DNA of 64,000 bases from an uncultured Eubacteriales bacterium (GCA_910577755.1 CAJTNL010000008.1:1-64000), one strand, 5' to 3'; shown: positions 18,509-27,309, counted from the first letter of the stretch. Notes: generated by a model from the letters alone, not told the origin. Translations and numbers: made by a program.

Positions 18509-19993
18509 CTAAAATAAACCATGTGCAATATTGCTGAACATATCCATAAGCGGTTGATGGTAAATACCTAAAACAATCGCAACAACAGATAACAGAATAA
18601 ACGGTACAGTCATAAATAAATTGGGATCTCTAACATCTTTGGTCAATACAGCAACATCAATCTCTTTATTGGGGAAGTACGCTTTGAATATAATTTGCAT
18701 CATATATAAAGCGGACATTAATGTAGAAAAAATCAATACGCCGATACCTGCATATGCTAAGGGATTTCCGCTGTAAACAGCCGCTGTGCCTAATGTCCAT
18801 TTACTTAAAAAGCCCGGCAAAGGCGGAATACTCATCAAACCAATTGCAGCAATCGTAAAGGTTGCCATGGTAATCGGCATTTTACGTCCAAAGCCGTTAA
18901 TTTCATATACATACTCCCTATGGGTTTTATATAAAATAGCTCCAACGCAAAAGAACGCCAGTATCTTTAAAATGGAATGTACCACCATATGGGTCAAACC
19001 ACCAACTAATCCCTCCGGCGTCATAAGTGTCAGTCCAAACACCATATACGAAAGATTGCTGACTGTTGAATATGCAAGCCGCCGTTTCAAATGAGCAGTT
19101 CTCAACGCCATGGATGAACCGTATACAATTGTAATAAGCGCTGCCGACATCACTACATATTGCGCCCAGCTGCCACTTAAAAACACAGTGCCAAACGTAT
19201 AGTAAATTAAACGTACCAAAGCATAAACGCCCGCATTTACCACAGCCACTGCATGAAGCAACGCCGTTACAGGAGTAGGAGCAACACCGGCAGAAGGCAG
19301 CCAACCGGAAAGTGGAAATACCGCTGCCTTTACACCAAAGCCAAAAAAAGCCAGTACAAATACAACTAACAACCATTGCTCTCGACCAACTATTTGAGTT
19401 AAATTCAATATGCCTCCAAACGTAAAGTCAAGAGATACGCCATAATACATTATAAATACCATAGCAATAAACGCAAAGGCCGCACCGCCTATAGAGTAGA
19501 TAATATATTTTTTCCCCGCATATAACGCCTGTGGATTCATTGCATGCATAACCAGAGGTAAAGTTCCTAGCGTCAGCAGCTCGTAAAACAAATAAAATGT
19601 CAGCAAATTTGCAGAAAATGCAAGACCCATTGTAACCCCGAAAGACATCGTGTAAAAAGAAAAGAATTTTGTTTCTTTTCCCTCATGCTTCATATATTCA
19701 AAGGAATAAAAAGTTGCAACCACCCACAAGGTACACAGAATGAAGCCGAAAAAAGCTGCCATTCCATCTAGTCTCAGGGCAATACTGAATGTATCTGTAA
19801 ACGGAACCAAAGTTACTATCTGACCTTTTGGCGCTGCAAAAATTGCAACCAAAGATAATACCATGTTCACAATAACGATAGCGCCAACATAAATTTGACG
19901 TACCATACGGCTTTTAAATCTTGCAATTAATAAGCCAAATCCGCCAAGTATGGGCACAATTACAGGTAAAAACAATAAAAAGAAAGCGCTCAA
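18509..19993 (-). CDS. Mrp-type antiporter large subunit (MrpD/NuoM-like), copy 3
   Basis: The 494-residue protein has about fourteen helices and belongs to the proton-antiporter family shared by NuoM, NuoN and MrpD. It carries FYLFYELLTLGTLPLV (channel Glu) and GFGVKAAVFPLSGWLPSAG (channel Lys). The next helix reads APTPVTALLHAVAVVNAG rather than the APAPASA...TKAG seen in the neighbouring copy, a NuoL/MrpA-like variant. The TTG start follows AAGGGGG at eight bases. It lies 18 bases upstream of the 658-residue gene, and order and spacing indicate one transcript. Confidence 0.87.
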   Translation of the reverse strand: MSAFFLLFLPVIVPILGGFGLLIARFKSRMVRQIYVGAIVIVNMVLSLVAIFAAPKGQIVTLVPFTDTFSIALRLDGMAAFFGFILCTLWVVATFYSFEYMKHEGKETKFFSFYTMSFGVTMGLAFSANLLTFYLFYELLTLGTLPLVMHAMNPQALYAGKKYIIYSIGGAAFAFIAMVFIMYYGVSLDFTFGGILNLTQIVGREQWLLVVFVLAFFGFGVKAAVFPLSGWLPSAGVAPTPVTALLHAVAVVNAGVYALVRLIYYTFGTVFLSGSWAQYVVMSAALITIVYGSSMALRTAHLKRRLAYSTVSNLSYMVFGLTLMTPEGLVGGLTHMVVHSILKILAFFCVGAILYKTHREYVYEINGFGRKMPITMATFTIAAIGLMSIPPLPGFLSKWTLGTAAVYSGNPLAYAGIGVLIFSTLMSALYMMQIIFKAYFPNKEIDVAVLTKDVRDPNLFMTVPFILLSVVAIVLGIYHQPLMDMFSNIAHGLF

Positions 19994-20026
19994 TAGTTTT
20001 CCCCCTTTTCTAAAAATGGATGACAG

Positions 20027-21502
20027 TTACATAACCGCACCGGTTATCCCGCTGATGACTTGCTGTAATCCCATGGGGAACATACCTAAACCTGCAACCG
20101 CAATACACAATAAAATCAACGGAGCCGTCATATATGCATTTGCTTCTGTTTTTTCTAACGTTTCATAATCAAAATCCTTGCCCGGGTAAAACGCATCTCT
20201 AATAATCGGCAGTAAATAGCCTGCTGTGAGCAATGCACTTACAAGAAGCACCGCAGGACCGATATATCCCAATACACCGCCGTAATCCGGCGACAACGCA
20301 CCCAAGGCTAAGTCCCATTTTGCCACAAAGCCTCCTGTCGGCGGAATACCGATCAGCGATAATGATGCAATGGTAAAGCACCACATAACAATCGGCATTT
20401 TTTTACCTATTCCTTTTAAATCTTTGACATATATATGCCCTGTTTTATATATAATCGCACCCACTGAAAGAAACAGCGCATTTTTGGAAATGGCATGAAA
20501 AATCACCTGTAGCAGCGCACCGCTTAATCCTTGTGGAGATAAAATCATAATTCCAAAAATTACATAAGAAACCTGACTGACTGTTGAATATGCAAGCCGC
20601 TTTTTCAGCAATTGCTCTTTATAAGCCAACATTGATCCGACAAACACCGTTGCCAATGCCAGAATCACAATCGTAAGCTGTGCCCAAGTGCCGCGCAGAA
20701 AATCCGGGTTAAATACATAAAAAGTTACGCGAATCATTCCTAAAATACCCGCTTTTGTAATAATGCCCGAAAGTACCGCACTGGCAGGCGCCGGAGCAAC
20801 GGGGTGAGCTGTAGGCAACCATGCCTGTAACGGCATTAAACCAGCCTTACAGCCAAACCCAATCATCATAACAAGAAAGATTGCCAGCAGCGCATTTTCA
20901 TTACCTGCTATCTTGGCCAAATCTAGTACGCCGCCTTCTGAAAATGCTGTACCGGTTCCATAAAAGTTAAGAAAGAAAAAGCCAATCAGAGTCAAACCCG
21001 CACCAAGCACAGAATAACCTAAATATTTTAATCCTGCTTTGAGCGCATCTCTTCCTTGAGAATGAATTACCAGGGGTACGGTTATAAGAGTCATAAACTC
21101 ATAAAACATATAAAGGGTCATGAGATTTCCTGCCATAGAAAGCCCCATTAATACTCCCAACGACATTACAGCAAAAGCAAAGTACCGCTTTTCCTTGCCC
21201 TCATGTTTCATATACTCAAAAGCATAAATACAGGCCACTGTCCAAATGGTTGAAATTAAACACGCAAATAATTTACCAGTACCGTCAAATCTGAACATCA
21301 CCGACAAACTACCGCTGAATTTCCATAATGTAAAACTGCTCACCTCAGTCAAAAACGAGATGAGAAAAACAGTAATAGTGTTCAGCACTAGCACCGTACC
21401 AACATATATTTGCCGCGCAATCCTATGACCTATTGCCAATATAACAAGACCCGCAATCATTGGGAACAAAATTGGTATTAACAAAAAGATACCATCCCCC
21501 AT
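20027..21502 (-). CDS. Mrp-type antiporter large subunit (MrpD-like), copy 2
   Basis: This 491-residue membrane subunit with about fourteen helices is closely similar in layout to its neighbour. Key blocks are LYMFYEFMTLITVPLV (Glu) and GFGCKAGLMPLQAWLPTAHP (Lys) with APAPASAVLSGIITKAG, plus RLAYSTVSQVSYVIFGI in the later broken helix. The ATG at 21502 has GAGGTG upstream. It probably arose by duplication with the following gene, as repeated phrases such as KKRLAYSTVS are shared. It would form one of several cation/proton channels in the membrane complex. Confidence 0.88.
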   Translation of the reverse strand: MGDGIFLLIPILFPMIAGLVILAIGHRIARQIYVGTVLVLNTITVFLISFLTEVSSFTLWKFSGSLSVMFRFDGTGKLFACLISTIWTVACIYAFEYMKHEGKEKRYFAFAVMSLGVLMGLSMAGNLMTLYMFYEFMTLITVPLVIHSQGRDALKAGLKYLGYSVLGAGLTLIGFFFLNFYGTGTAFSEGGVLDLAKIAGNENALLAIFLVMMIGFGCKAGLMPLQAWLPTAHPVAPAPASAVLSGIITKAGILGMIRVTFYVFNPDFLRGTWAQLTIVILALATVFVGSMLAYKEQLLKKRLAYSTVSQVSYVIFGIMILSPQGLSGALLQVIFHAISKNALFLSVGAIIYKTGHIYVKDLKGIGKKMPIVMWCFTIASLSLIGIPPTGGFVAKWDLALGALSPDYGGVLGYIGPAVLLVSALLTAGYLLPIIRDAFYPGKDFDYETLEKTEANAYMTAPLILLCIAVAGLGMFPMGLQQVISGITGAVM

Positions 21503-21538
21503 TTGCTTTTCACCTCACGATTCCTATGATATCATCCA

Positions 21539-23047
21539 TCATCCCAATAAATTTAATCCCGTTGTAATGGTTTGCATAATTGGGCTATATACAATACCCA
21601 ATGCAATGTTACTTATAATTAATACACCGATAGAACAGAGTAAACATACACTTCTTCGGGATTTTGCGGTCTTTACTGCAATCTCTAGTGCCTGCTGCTT
21701 TGGTTTTGACCAAAATGCAATTACTGCCGGAATATAATACAACGCATTCAGCAAACTACTCAGCGCCAACGCAAGAAAGGTCACAATCATATGAAAATCA
21801 CTCTCAATACTGCCAATGCCTAAAAACACCTTGGGTGCAAAACCTGCAAACAACGGAATACCTATCATAGACAACGAGCCCACAGTAAAACCAATACCGG
21901 ATAAAATATCCTTTCTTGCAGAACCCCGCAGGGCTTTCATTTCATATTGATGACCAGAAGCATCTATAAGTCCGTTGGCCGCAAGAAACAGCATCGGCTT
22001 TGTAAACGCATGAACAAGTATATGAAAGCAAGCTGCCATAATCCCCACCTGTGTACCTAACCCAATACCCATATAAATATAGCCTATCTGAGCAACGGAT
22101 GAATATGCAATCATACGTTTTACATGAGTTTCTTTAAGCGCCTTAACCGACCCCATCACCATACCGAGAACACCCAGTACAAAAATAACATCTGTCACGT
22201 GCAATGACGCCAAAATGTCTGGTGTAAATACACGGTAAAATATTTTCACCAGTAGAATAATATAACCTTTCAGTACCAGACCCGAAAGAATAGCACTGGA
22301 AGCCGTGGTCGAAGAACCATGGGCGCTGGGCAGCCATGAATGAAACGGATAAAGGGCGCTTTTGATAGAAAGCCCCAACACCATAAGCCCAAGGCTAGTA
22401 ACGAGAGGAACCGTATATTGCCCGGTATATATCAACTCTATCACCGCTGACTGTATATTAGACATAAGCAAATGTCCGGTAATGGCATAAAGCATCGAAA
22501 CACCAAATAAAAAGAAACCGGACCCCAACAGACTCATAAGCAGGTAACGTATAGTGGCTACAACTGTCATGCCGATATCCTTTGCCATAACAATCGCACA
22601 GGCGCAAATAGTGTTAATCTCAATAAACACGTACGCTGTAAATATATCGTTAGTATAAATCAGAGCCAGCATAGAGCTAAGCAAAAAGTTCATCATGGTA
22701 TAGTAAAGCGAAACTCTGGTGGCACGAATATCAATATTAATACCTCGCATACCCCCAACCAGCGACAAAAACATCACGATGGAAAAAACCAATGCCAAAA
22801 GAGCTTCTAACGGGCCGGCGCGAAGCTCGTTCCCCCACGGCGCAGGAAAGTGGCCCATCATATAAGTAAAGCTTTCCCCTGCTGTGAGCAGAGTAATCAG
22901 CAATACTAGCGACATAGTAAAAACCGCAACTAGAATAAAAGTATTAACGATCTGTACAATTCTGCGATTACGAAAGAAAGGAGTCACAACGCCGCCAATC
23001 ATACAAATCAGAATACTGAAAAAAGGCATGTTATAAACAAATGGCAT
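21539..23047 (-). CDS. mrpD: Mrp-type antiporter large subunit (MrpD-like), copy 1
   Basis: This 502-residue antiporter-like subunit is directly after mrpC, the standard mrpD position. It has about fourteen helices, the channel glutamate in AYVFIEINTICACAIV and the lysine block GLSIKSALYPFHSWLPSAHG. The start overlaps the mrpC stop region (ATG after AGGAGGAGGAATA), suggesting coupled translation. Position makes it the true MrpD; the two following genes are extra paralogues. Confidence 0.88.
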   Translation of the reverse strand: MPFVYNMPFFSILICMIGGVVTPFFRNRRIVQIVNTFILVAVFTMSLVLLITLLTAGESFTYMMGHFPAPWGNELRAGPLEALLALVFSIVMFLSLVGGMRGINIDIRATRVSLYYTMMNFLLSSMLALIYTNDIFTAYVFIEINTICACAIVMAKDIGMTVVATIRYLLMSLLGSGFFLFGVSMLYAITGHLLMSNIQSAVIELIYTGQYTVPLVTSLGLMVLGLSIKSALYPFHSWLPSAHGSSTTASSAILSGLVLKGYIILLVKIFYRVFTPDILASLHVTDVIFVLGVLGMVMGSVKALKETHVKRMIAYSSVAQIGYIYMGIGLGTQVGIMAACFHILVHAFTKPMLFLAANGLIDASGHQYEMKALRGSARKDILSGIGFTVGSLSMIGIPLFAGFAPKVFLGIGSIESDFHMIVTFLALALSSLLNALYYIPAVIAFWSKPKQQALEIAVKTAKSRRSVCLLCSIGVLIISNIALGIVYSPIMQTITTGLNLLG

Positions 23048-23418
23048 TATTCCTCCTCCTTTTTCGCAAGTACAAGTATTTCATCCAGATAAATGGTTTT
23101 ATATTTTTTATACAAACGTTGTACCAAAGCCAATGAAAAAGCGCTTACACTAACACTCACTACAATACCCGTCAGAACCAAGCCGCTGGGCACCGGATTG
23201 ATATACGCCTGTACCTCGGTAATCCCCTCCTGCACAATCGGTGCAACACGACCAAAAATATATCCTTTAGAAGTGAGAAATAAAAATATGGAAGTATCCA
23301 TAATATTAAGACCAATGATCTTTTTAATCAGATTTCTATTTAACAGCAGTGTAAAAAAACCAATACCAAAAAGAAGCACGGCCGCAATGTCATAGTAATG
23401 GGACAGAATAACTTCCAT
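23047..23418 (-). CDS. mrpC: Mrp antiporter subunit C (NuoK-like)
   Basis: This small 123-residue membrane subunit has three helices and is homologous to NuoK/MnhC. It carries LLNRNLIKKIIGLNIMD and ALVLTGIVVSVSVSAF-type sequence (here PSGLVLTGIVVSVSVSAFSL). I start at 23418 because AAAGGAG lies at proper distance. The longer open frame would add 24 residues with no site, overlapping mrpB. The protein ends in a charged tail that overlaps the mrpD start. Confidence 0.88.
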   Translation of the reverse strand: MEVILSHYYDIAAVLLFGIGFFTLLLNRNLIKKIIGLNIMDTSIFLFLTSKGYIFGRVAPIVQEGITEVQAYINPVPSGLVLTGIVVSVSVSAFSLALVQRLYKKYKTIYLDEILVLAKKEEE

Positions 23419-23420
23419 GT

Positions 23421-24425
23421 CTATAAATCTCCTTTCGAAAATAGTGAATAAAAGCCATACATAGTAAGGGCAACAATAATACCAACGCAAATATTAAGCG
23501 GCAAAATAAATCCACCGCTTAATATAGCGCCTGGAACACCTTTCGGAATACCGCCCCCAATATGATTTGCACCTGTATAAAAAGAATATGCCTTACAGCC
23601 GGCATAAGTCAGCAGGGCACAGCCTGTAATCATGGTGAAAGAGCGATAATGAATGACTTTTGAAATTTTATCATGACCAAACGCCAAAGCATATAGCATA
23701 AGCCCAGCCCCGATAATAGCGCCGCCGGAAAAACCGCCGCCCGGAGAAATATGACCGTTGAGCACAACATAAATACCAAATAGAATTGTCAGAGGTACTA
23801 AAACCACCGCACTGTACTTGAGCACAAGATTCGGATCTTTTTTATCAATAGTGATTTCGTGTGCCACCAATCGTTCACGCGCTTCATTCTTTTTATTCAT
23901 ACTGCGTTTCATTAACATAATAACCGCTGCAACTGCCACAAATAATACGGTAGATTCACCAAAGGTGTCAAAAGCACGGTAGTCCAAAATCATACCAGCT
24001 ACAGAGTTTACCGCTCCGGTATCCTCTAGGCCCTCCTCCAGATACTTTTGTGCTACTTCATTATTGGTAGGATTCTCTGCAAGTCCGTAACCTGGCAATG
24101 TACATACAGCATAAATCAATATACCTACAACAACACAACCGACTATTAGCGAAAGTCCAAAGTACATTTTATAAAATTTTGTCAAGTACTCCTTAAGCAA
24201 AAAGTGTCCCTTTTCATGAGATTCATGCTCGCTTTCACTGTGTAAAACCGTCTGAGCAGAAATATTCTCATGCAATTCATGTGTTTCCTGCGGCACGGCA
24301 TATTGCTCAGACTTTTCCATTTTATCCTCAGGTTCTTCACCGTTTACCCAGTCTGCAAATATATCCCAAGGCTTTTTTGGGTGAACGCCGGACTTTTGTG
24401 TGTTATTTTGATTTGTATTATTCAT
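23421..24425 (-). CDS. mrpB: MbhE/MrpB-like fused subunit with His-rich N-terminus
   Basis: This 334-residue protein has a polar N-terminus of about 90 residues, unusually rich in His and Glu (for example HELHENISAQ and HSESEHESHEKGH). An MbhE-like segment follows with GAVNSVAGMILDYRAFDTFGE, then the MnhB/MrpB domain (GHISPGGGFSGGAIIGAGL). In Bacillus mrpB is a separate shorter gene; here it resembles MbhE+MbhF joined. The first codons overlap the previous stop by eight bases. The His-rich part is predicted to face one side of the membrane and might bind metal; that is inference. Confidence 0.85.
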   Translation of the reverse strand: MNNTNQNNTQKSGVHPKKPWDIFADWVNGEEPEDKMEKSEQYAVPQETHELHENISAQTVLHSESEHESHEKGHFLLKEYLTKFYKMYFGLSLIVGCVVVGILIYAVCTLPGYGLAENPTNNEVAQKYLEEGLEDTGAVNSVAGMILDYRAFDTFGESTVLFVAVAAVIMLMKRSMNKKNEARERLVAHEITIDKKDPNLVLKYSAVVLVPLTILFGIYVVLNGHISPGGGFSGGAIIGAGLMLYALAFGHDKISKVIHYRSFTMITGCALLTYAGCKAYSFYTGANHIGGGIPKGVPGAILSGGFILPLNICVGIIVALTMYGFYSLFSKGDL

Positions 24426-24669
24426 CCTTTTTTCCTTTCAAAGCATTTACTTTCTTTAAAGTTAAAAAGAGCAAAACACTGGTTACACCGGCGCCTACCG
24501 CCGCCTCTGTAATTGCCAAATCGGGCGACTCAATAATTAACCAGATAATGGACATAATCAAACTGTAGGACATAAAAATCAATACTGCAGTCAGTAATCT
24601 TTTTGAAAAAGCAAACGCCACCGCACAAACAATTAAAAATGTGATAAGCGCAAATTCTAGTACTATCAT
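24418..24669 (-). CDS. DUF4040 / MbhD-like antiporter subunit
   Basis: This 83-residue protein with two to three helices ends in a Lys-rich tail. The block LAITEAAVGAGVTSVLLFLTL is diagnostic of the DUF4040 segment found in MrpA C-termini and in MbhD. Here it is a stand-alone gene, as in membrane-bound hydrogenase operons. It overlaps both neighbours by a few bases. It likely contributes to the sodium path at the MrpA-C/MrpB interface. Confidence 0.87.
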   Translation of the reverse strand: MIVLEFALITFLIVCAVAFAFSKRLLTAVLIFMSYSLIMSIIWLIIESPDLAITEAAVGAGVTSVLLFLTLKKVNALKGKKDE

Positions 24670-24983
24670 TTACCTATCACCTCATATTCATCAGATTCCT
24701 CTTCATTTTGTGTTGTAATCTCTGCCTTTACTATTAAATGGGCGGCAACCGGGCTTGTAAGCCACAAAACCAACAGAACTAACAGAAACTTTACAGTCAT
24801 AAAACTAAAGCCGCCTAATATCATACAGCCAACTAAAATCAACAGCGCACCCATAGAATCACATTTTGCCGCCACATGCATGCGGTTAAGTATATATTTA
24901 AATTTAAACACACCAAATGCTGCCGCAGCAAAAACAAAAATACCCGCTACAATAAAAACTGAGGCAATAATAAATCTAATCAC
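24666..24983 (-). CDS. mrpG: Mrp antiporter subunit G
   Basis: The 105-residue protein has three helices of the MnhG/PhaG family. It contains FKYILNRMHVAAKCDSMGALLILVG, the family's core pattern 'RxHAAxKxxTxG'. The start is GTG after AGGAACC, overlapping the mrpF stop by eight bases. Small Mrp subunits have no known separate activity and are needed for assembly of the antiporter complex. Confidence 0.88.
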   Translation of the reverse strand: MIRFIIASVFIVAGIFVFAAAAFGVFKFKYILNRMHVAAKCDSMGALLILVGCMILGGFSFMTVKFLLVLLVLWLTSPVAAHLIVKAEITTQNEEESDEYEVIGK

Positions 24984-25338
24984 GATTTGGTTCCTCCTTA
25001 TTTTGTTCCTTTAACTGCTCTGTCTGTGCGTTTTGCTGCTGACTTTTCTTGACCCGATGCAAGGTAACCACTAGTTTTGAAAGTACCACCACCGCTAGAA
25101 AACTAAGCAGTGCATAAATCAGCGCAATATCCGCAATATAGTTTTCTCCTAATAAAATAGCCAAGATGCAAACCATTAACAAAGTTTTAGTCCCAATCAT
25201 GTTACCTGCCATAATACGGTCTGTAAATCTAGGTCCTATAATTGCTCTGACCAGACAAACCAATGCAATCACAGCCAAAGCGACTAAACATATCATAAAA
25301 AAAATACGTGCATAGTCGGTTGGTACGTACTCAAACAT
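24976..25338 (-). CDS. mrpF: Mrp antiporter subunit F
   Basis: The 120-residue protein has three helices of the MnhF family, with RAIIGPRFTDRIMAGNMIGTK near residues 26-46 and ADIALIYALLSFLAVVVLSK. The C-terminus is a long polar Gln/Lys-rich tail beyond the family core. The ATG overlaps the mrpE stop. Same operon. Confidence 0.9.
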   Translation of the reverse strand: MFEYVPTDYARIFFMICLVALAVIALVCLVRAIIGPRFTDRIMAGNMIGTKTLLMVCILAILLGENYIADIALIYALLSFLAVVVLSKLVVTLHRVKKSQQQNAQTEQLKEQNKEEPNRD

Positions 25339-25802
25339 TATCTTTTTTCCTCCATTTTTTTCAGCTGCTTTACAAAGGTTGACTCATCCATACCCTCGGA
25401 AAAGGCTTCGTCCAGCGCATGTACGCAGTACTCGTTCCCATGAATGTCCGCCGTAATGGTTCCGGGGGTTAGCGTAATAGAATTTGCCAACAGCAATTTT
25501 GCCGGATTCGTCTCCAAATCAACTGTAAAATATACGAGCTTAGGCTTTATCTCTAATCTAGGTGTGAAAATTAGCTTGAGCACGGCAATGTTCGCTTTGA
25601 TGATCTCCCAAATCAATATAACAAAATATTTTAAACCGTACCATGAAAGCTTAACCATCATCCAATCGTACCTTGGTTTATAACCGAACACTTTCCAAAT
25701 AAACAAATACATAACCGCTGAAAGCGCAATGCCAAAGATACAAATCTCCAGCGTAAAGTTGGCATTAAAAATCAACCAAAGCACAAAAAAAAGCAAAAAC
25801 AT
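25338..25802 (-). CDS. mrpE: Mrp antiporter subunit E
   Basis: The 154-residue MnhE-family protein has two N-terminal helices, then a cytoplasmic domain with ANSITLTPGTITADIHGNEYCVHALDE-type sequence. The core TLTPGT is diagnostic of the family. The ATG follows GGGGTGATAAA. It is the first recognised Mrp subunit of the operon, 61 bases after a 48-codon small membrane gene. Confidence 0.9.
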   Translation of the reverse strand: MFLLFFVLWLIFNANFTLEICIFGIALSAVMYLFIWKVFGYKPRYDWMMVKLSWYGLKYFVILIWEIIKANIAVLKLIFTPRLEIKPKLVYFTVDLETNPAKLLLANSITLTPGTITADIHGNEYCVHALDEAFSEGMDESTFVKQLKKMEEKR

Positions 25803-25863
25803 TTTATCACCCCAATATTGTTATAATTTCATTTTTGTATTATTACTCTCTACGGGCAACAAC

Positions 25864-26010
25864 TCAGTGTCCGGACTGCCTGTCCGTATGCTCTGTTGTT
25901 TCAGCATGCTCTGCCGCGCCATGAAAAGAATCGACCTTCGCATGTACTAAAAATAAAACGCCCACAATTGCTGCCAATGCCACAATGCAGCAGGTCAGCT
26001 TTTTCACCAT
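25864..26010 (-). CDS. Small membrane peptide at the head of the antiporter operon
   Basis: This 48-residue reading starts at an ATG eight bases after AGGAG and ends before mrpE on the same strand. Residues 4-23 form one hydrophobic helix (KLTCCIVALAAIVGVLFLV), followed by a tail with six His and several acidic residues (DSFHGAAEHAETTEHTDRQ). The strong ribosome binding site, codon pattern and position between the operon promoter and mrpE support a real gene. No family was recognised. The His/Glu-rich tail resembles the His-rich N-terminus of the mrpB-like protein. A lipoprotein or signal peptide is less likely because the tail is too short. Confidence 0.7.
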   Translation of the reverse strand: MVKKLTCCIVALAAIVGVLFLVHAKVDSFHGAAEHAETTEHTDRQSGH

Positions 26011-26144
26011 GTCCACCACTCCTAAATCATGATGTCGCCATGAAGCTTCATATCTTTCTTCGAAAACATCTAAATATTTATAATTGTTATCTAATTATGA
26101 ATATTTAATCAAAAACTTAATAACTTATTTGAATAATAACTTAA

Positions 26145-26173
26145 ATTATCCTAGAAATCACTAGAAATGTCAA
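26145..26173 (-). promoter_or_regulatory. Promoter of the Mrp-like operon
   Basis: On the minus strand TTGACA (26168-26173) and GATAAT (26145-26150) are exactly 17 bases apart. They lie about 135 bases upstream of the small membrane peptide gene. The leader contains no recognised riboswitch. Confidence 0.75.
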
Positions 26174-26440
26174 TAGCAGAACACTTTCATTGATACTTTC
26201 TATTAAAAATAACGAAAAGCATACCAAAACCAGGTTGCTTTTTGCTCTTCTATTAAGAATATCAAAATATAACGATCATCTGTGTATAAAATAACCAAAT
26301 TTTTCTCTCGATCTGAAATTTTTAATTTATTTGCAGTTATTAATTTGTACAAATTAATAAAAAATAGCTGCTGCCTTTCAGCAAAAACGACAAATATATC
26401 TATCTTTATCACGATGTTGATTCAAAAAATAGATATATGG

Positions 26441-26469
26441 TTGCATATGGTAGAAATAGTTGCTATAAT
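26441..26469 (+). promoter_or_regulatory. Promoter of folT
   Basis: TTGCAT (26441-26446) and TATAAT (26464-26469) with a 17-base spacer, ten bases before the tetrahydrofolate riboswitch. Confidence 0.8.
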
Positions 26470-26477
26470 AGTTACAA

Positions 26478-26576
26478 AGCAGAGTAGAGCTTTGAGCGTT
26501 AAGTGTCGTTTGAACGGGGAGTTGTCAAACGGACGAAAAGTTTTCTTGCGGTTCAAGGCTCGCATCCCGCTGCTGC
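26478..26576 (+). promoter_or_regulatory. Tetrahydrofolate (THF) riboswitch
   Basis: The leader reads GCAGAGTAGAG, GAGCGTTAAGTG, ACGGGGAGTTGTC, GGACGAAAAG, GCGGTTCAAGG and GCATCCCGCTGC. These are the conserved blocks of the THF (folE-type) riboswitch in the right order, closed by the GCAG/CTGC helix. The gene downstream is a folate transporter, which agrees. It should reduce expression when reduced folates are plentiful. Confidence 0.92.
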
Positions 26577-26593
26577 ATATCGGAGTAATTACC

Positions 26594-26642
26594 CCTCCTC
26601 TATGTAGCTACGTGTATGATGATTGCTATAAGATAGAGGAGG
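26594..26642 (+). promoter_or_regulatory. Ribosome-binding-site sequestering hairpin of folT
   Basis: CCTCCTCTAT (26594-26603) is an exact complement of ATAGAGGAGG (26633-26642), which contains the folT ribosome binding site. Five T's follow, so the stem can act either as an anti-Shine-Dalgarno switch or as a weak terminator. It is the expression platform of the riboswitch. Confidence 0.8.
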
Positions 26643-26647
26643 TTTTT

Positions 26648-27280
26648 ATGTATAAAAATAATCATCAAACGTCAACTTTGCCCACATATCAGTTTATTTT
26701 TTCTCCCAGCTATTGGAAGTCAGCCGCAAAACAGTATACCTATCTACACATCATTGTACTGATAGGCGTACTTATCGCCGTTGATATTGCGCTTAGTTTC
26801 CTAGAGGTGCAGATTCCGGTCGGAGATAATTTACGCATTCGATTTGATTTTCTTGCCCGTGCTGTTATCGGTCTTGTCGGCGGACCATTTCTCGCCCTGA
26901 GCAGCGGCATGATCGCCGATTTATTGAGTTTTGTAATGCGTCCGTCCGGCATGTTTTTTCCGGGTTATACTTTATCGGCAATGCTGGGCACCCTGATATA
27001 CGCATTGTTTTTCTATCGCTCTAAAATTAATATTGTGAGGATTGTCTTTGCAAAATTAACTGTAAATTTATTTATAAATGTACTGCTTGGCTCTGTTTGG
27101 AGCATGGTAGTAGGTAAATACGGCTATATTTTTTATGTATCAAAAAGCATTATTAAAAATTCCATTATGCTGCCGATTGAATGCGTTATGCTGTATTTTT
27201 TATTCACAGCCTTAATCCCTGTTTTAGCGGCTATGAAACTGATACCAAAACCGGCTAAAAAGTATATTCCATTCATTTAA
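26648..27280 (+). CDS. folT: ECF transporter S component, folate (FolT-like)
   Basis: This 210-residue substrate-binding membrane subunit of an energy-coupling-factor transporter has about six helices. It has the FolT-like segments RIRFDFLARAVIGLVGGPF, LSSGMIADLLSFV and FFPGYTLSAMLGTLIYALFF. It would capture folates and rely on a shared EcfAA'T module, which is not in this window. The ATG at 26648 is right after GAGGAGGTTTTT; the much longer upstream open frame covers the riboswitch and is not translated. The THF riboswitch supports the folate assignment. Confidence 0.93.
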   Translation: MYKNNHQTSTLPTYQFIFSPSYWKSAAKQYTYLHIIVLIGVLIAVDIALSFLEVQIPVGDNLRIRFDFLARAVIGLVGGPFLALSSGMIADLLSFVMRPSGMFFPGYTLSAMLGTLIYALFFYRSKINIVRIVFAKLTVNLFINVLLGSVWSMVVGKYGYIFYVSKSIIKNSIMLPIECVMLYFLFTALIPVLAAMKLIPKPAKKYIPFI

Positions 27281-27309
27281 TCGTACTCTGCTCTCTCCCC
27301 ACAAATAAA

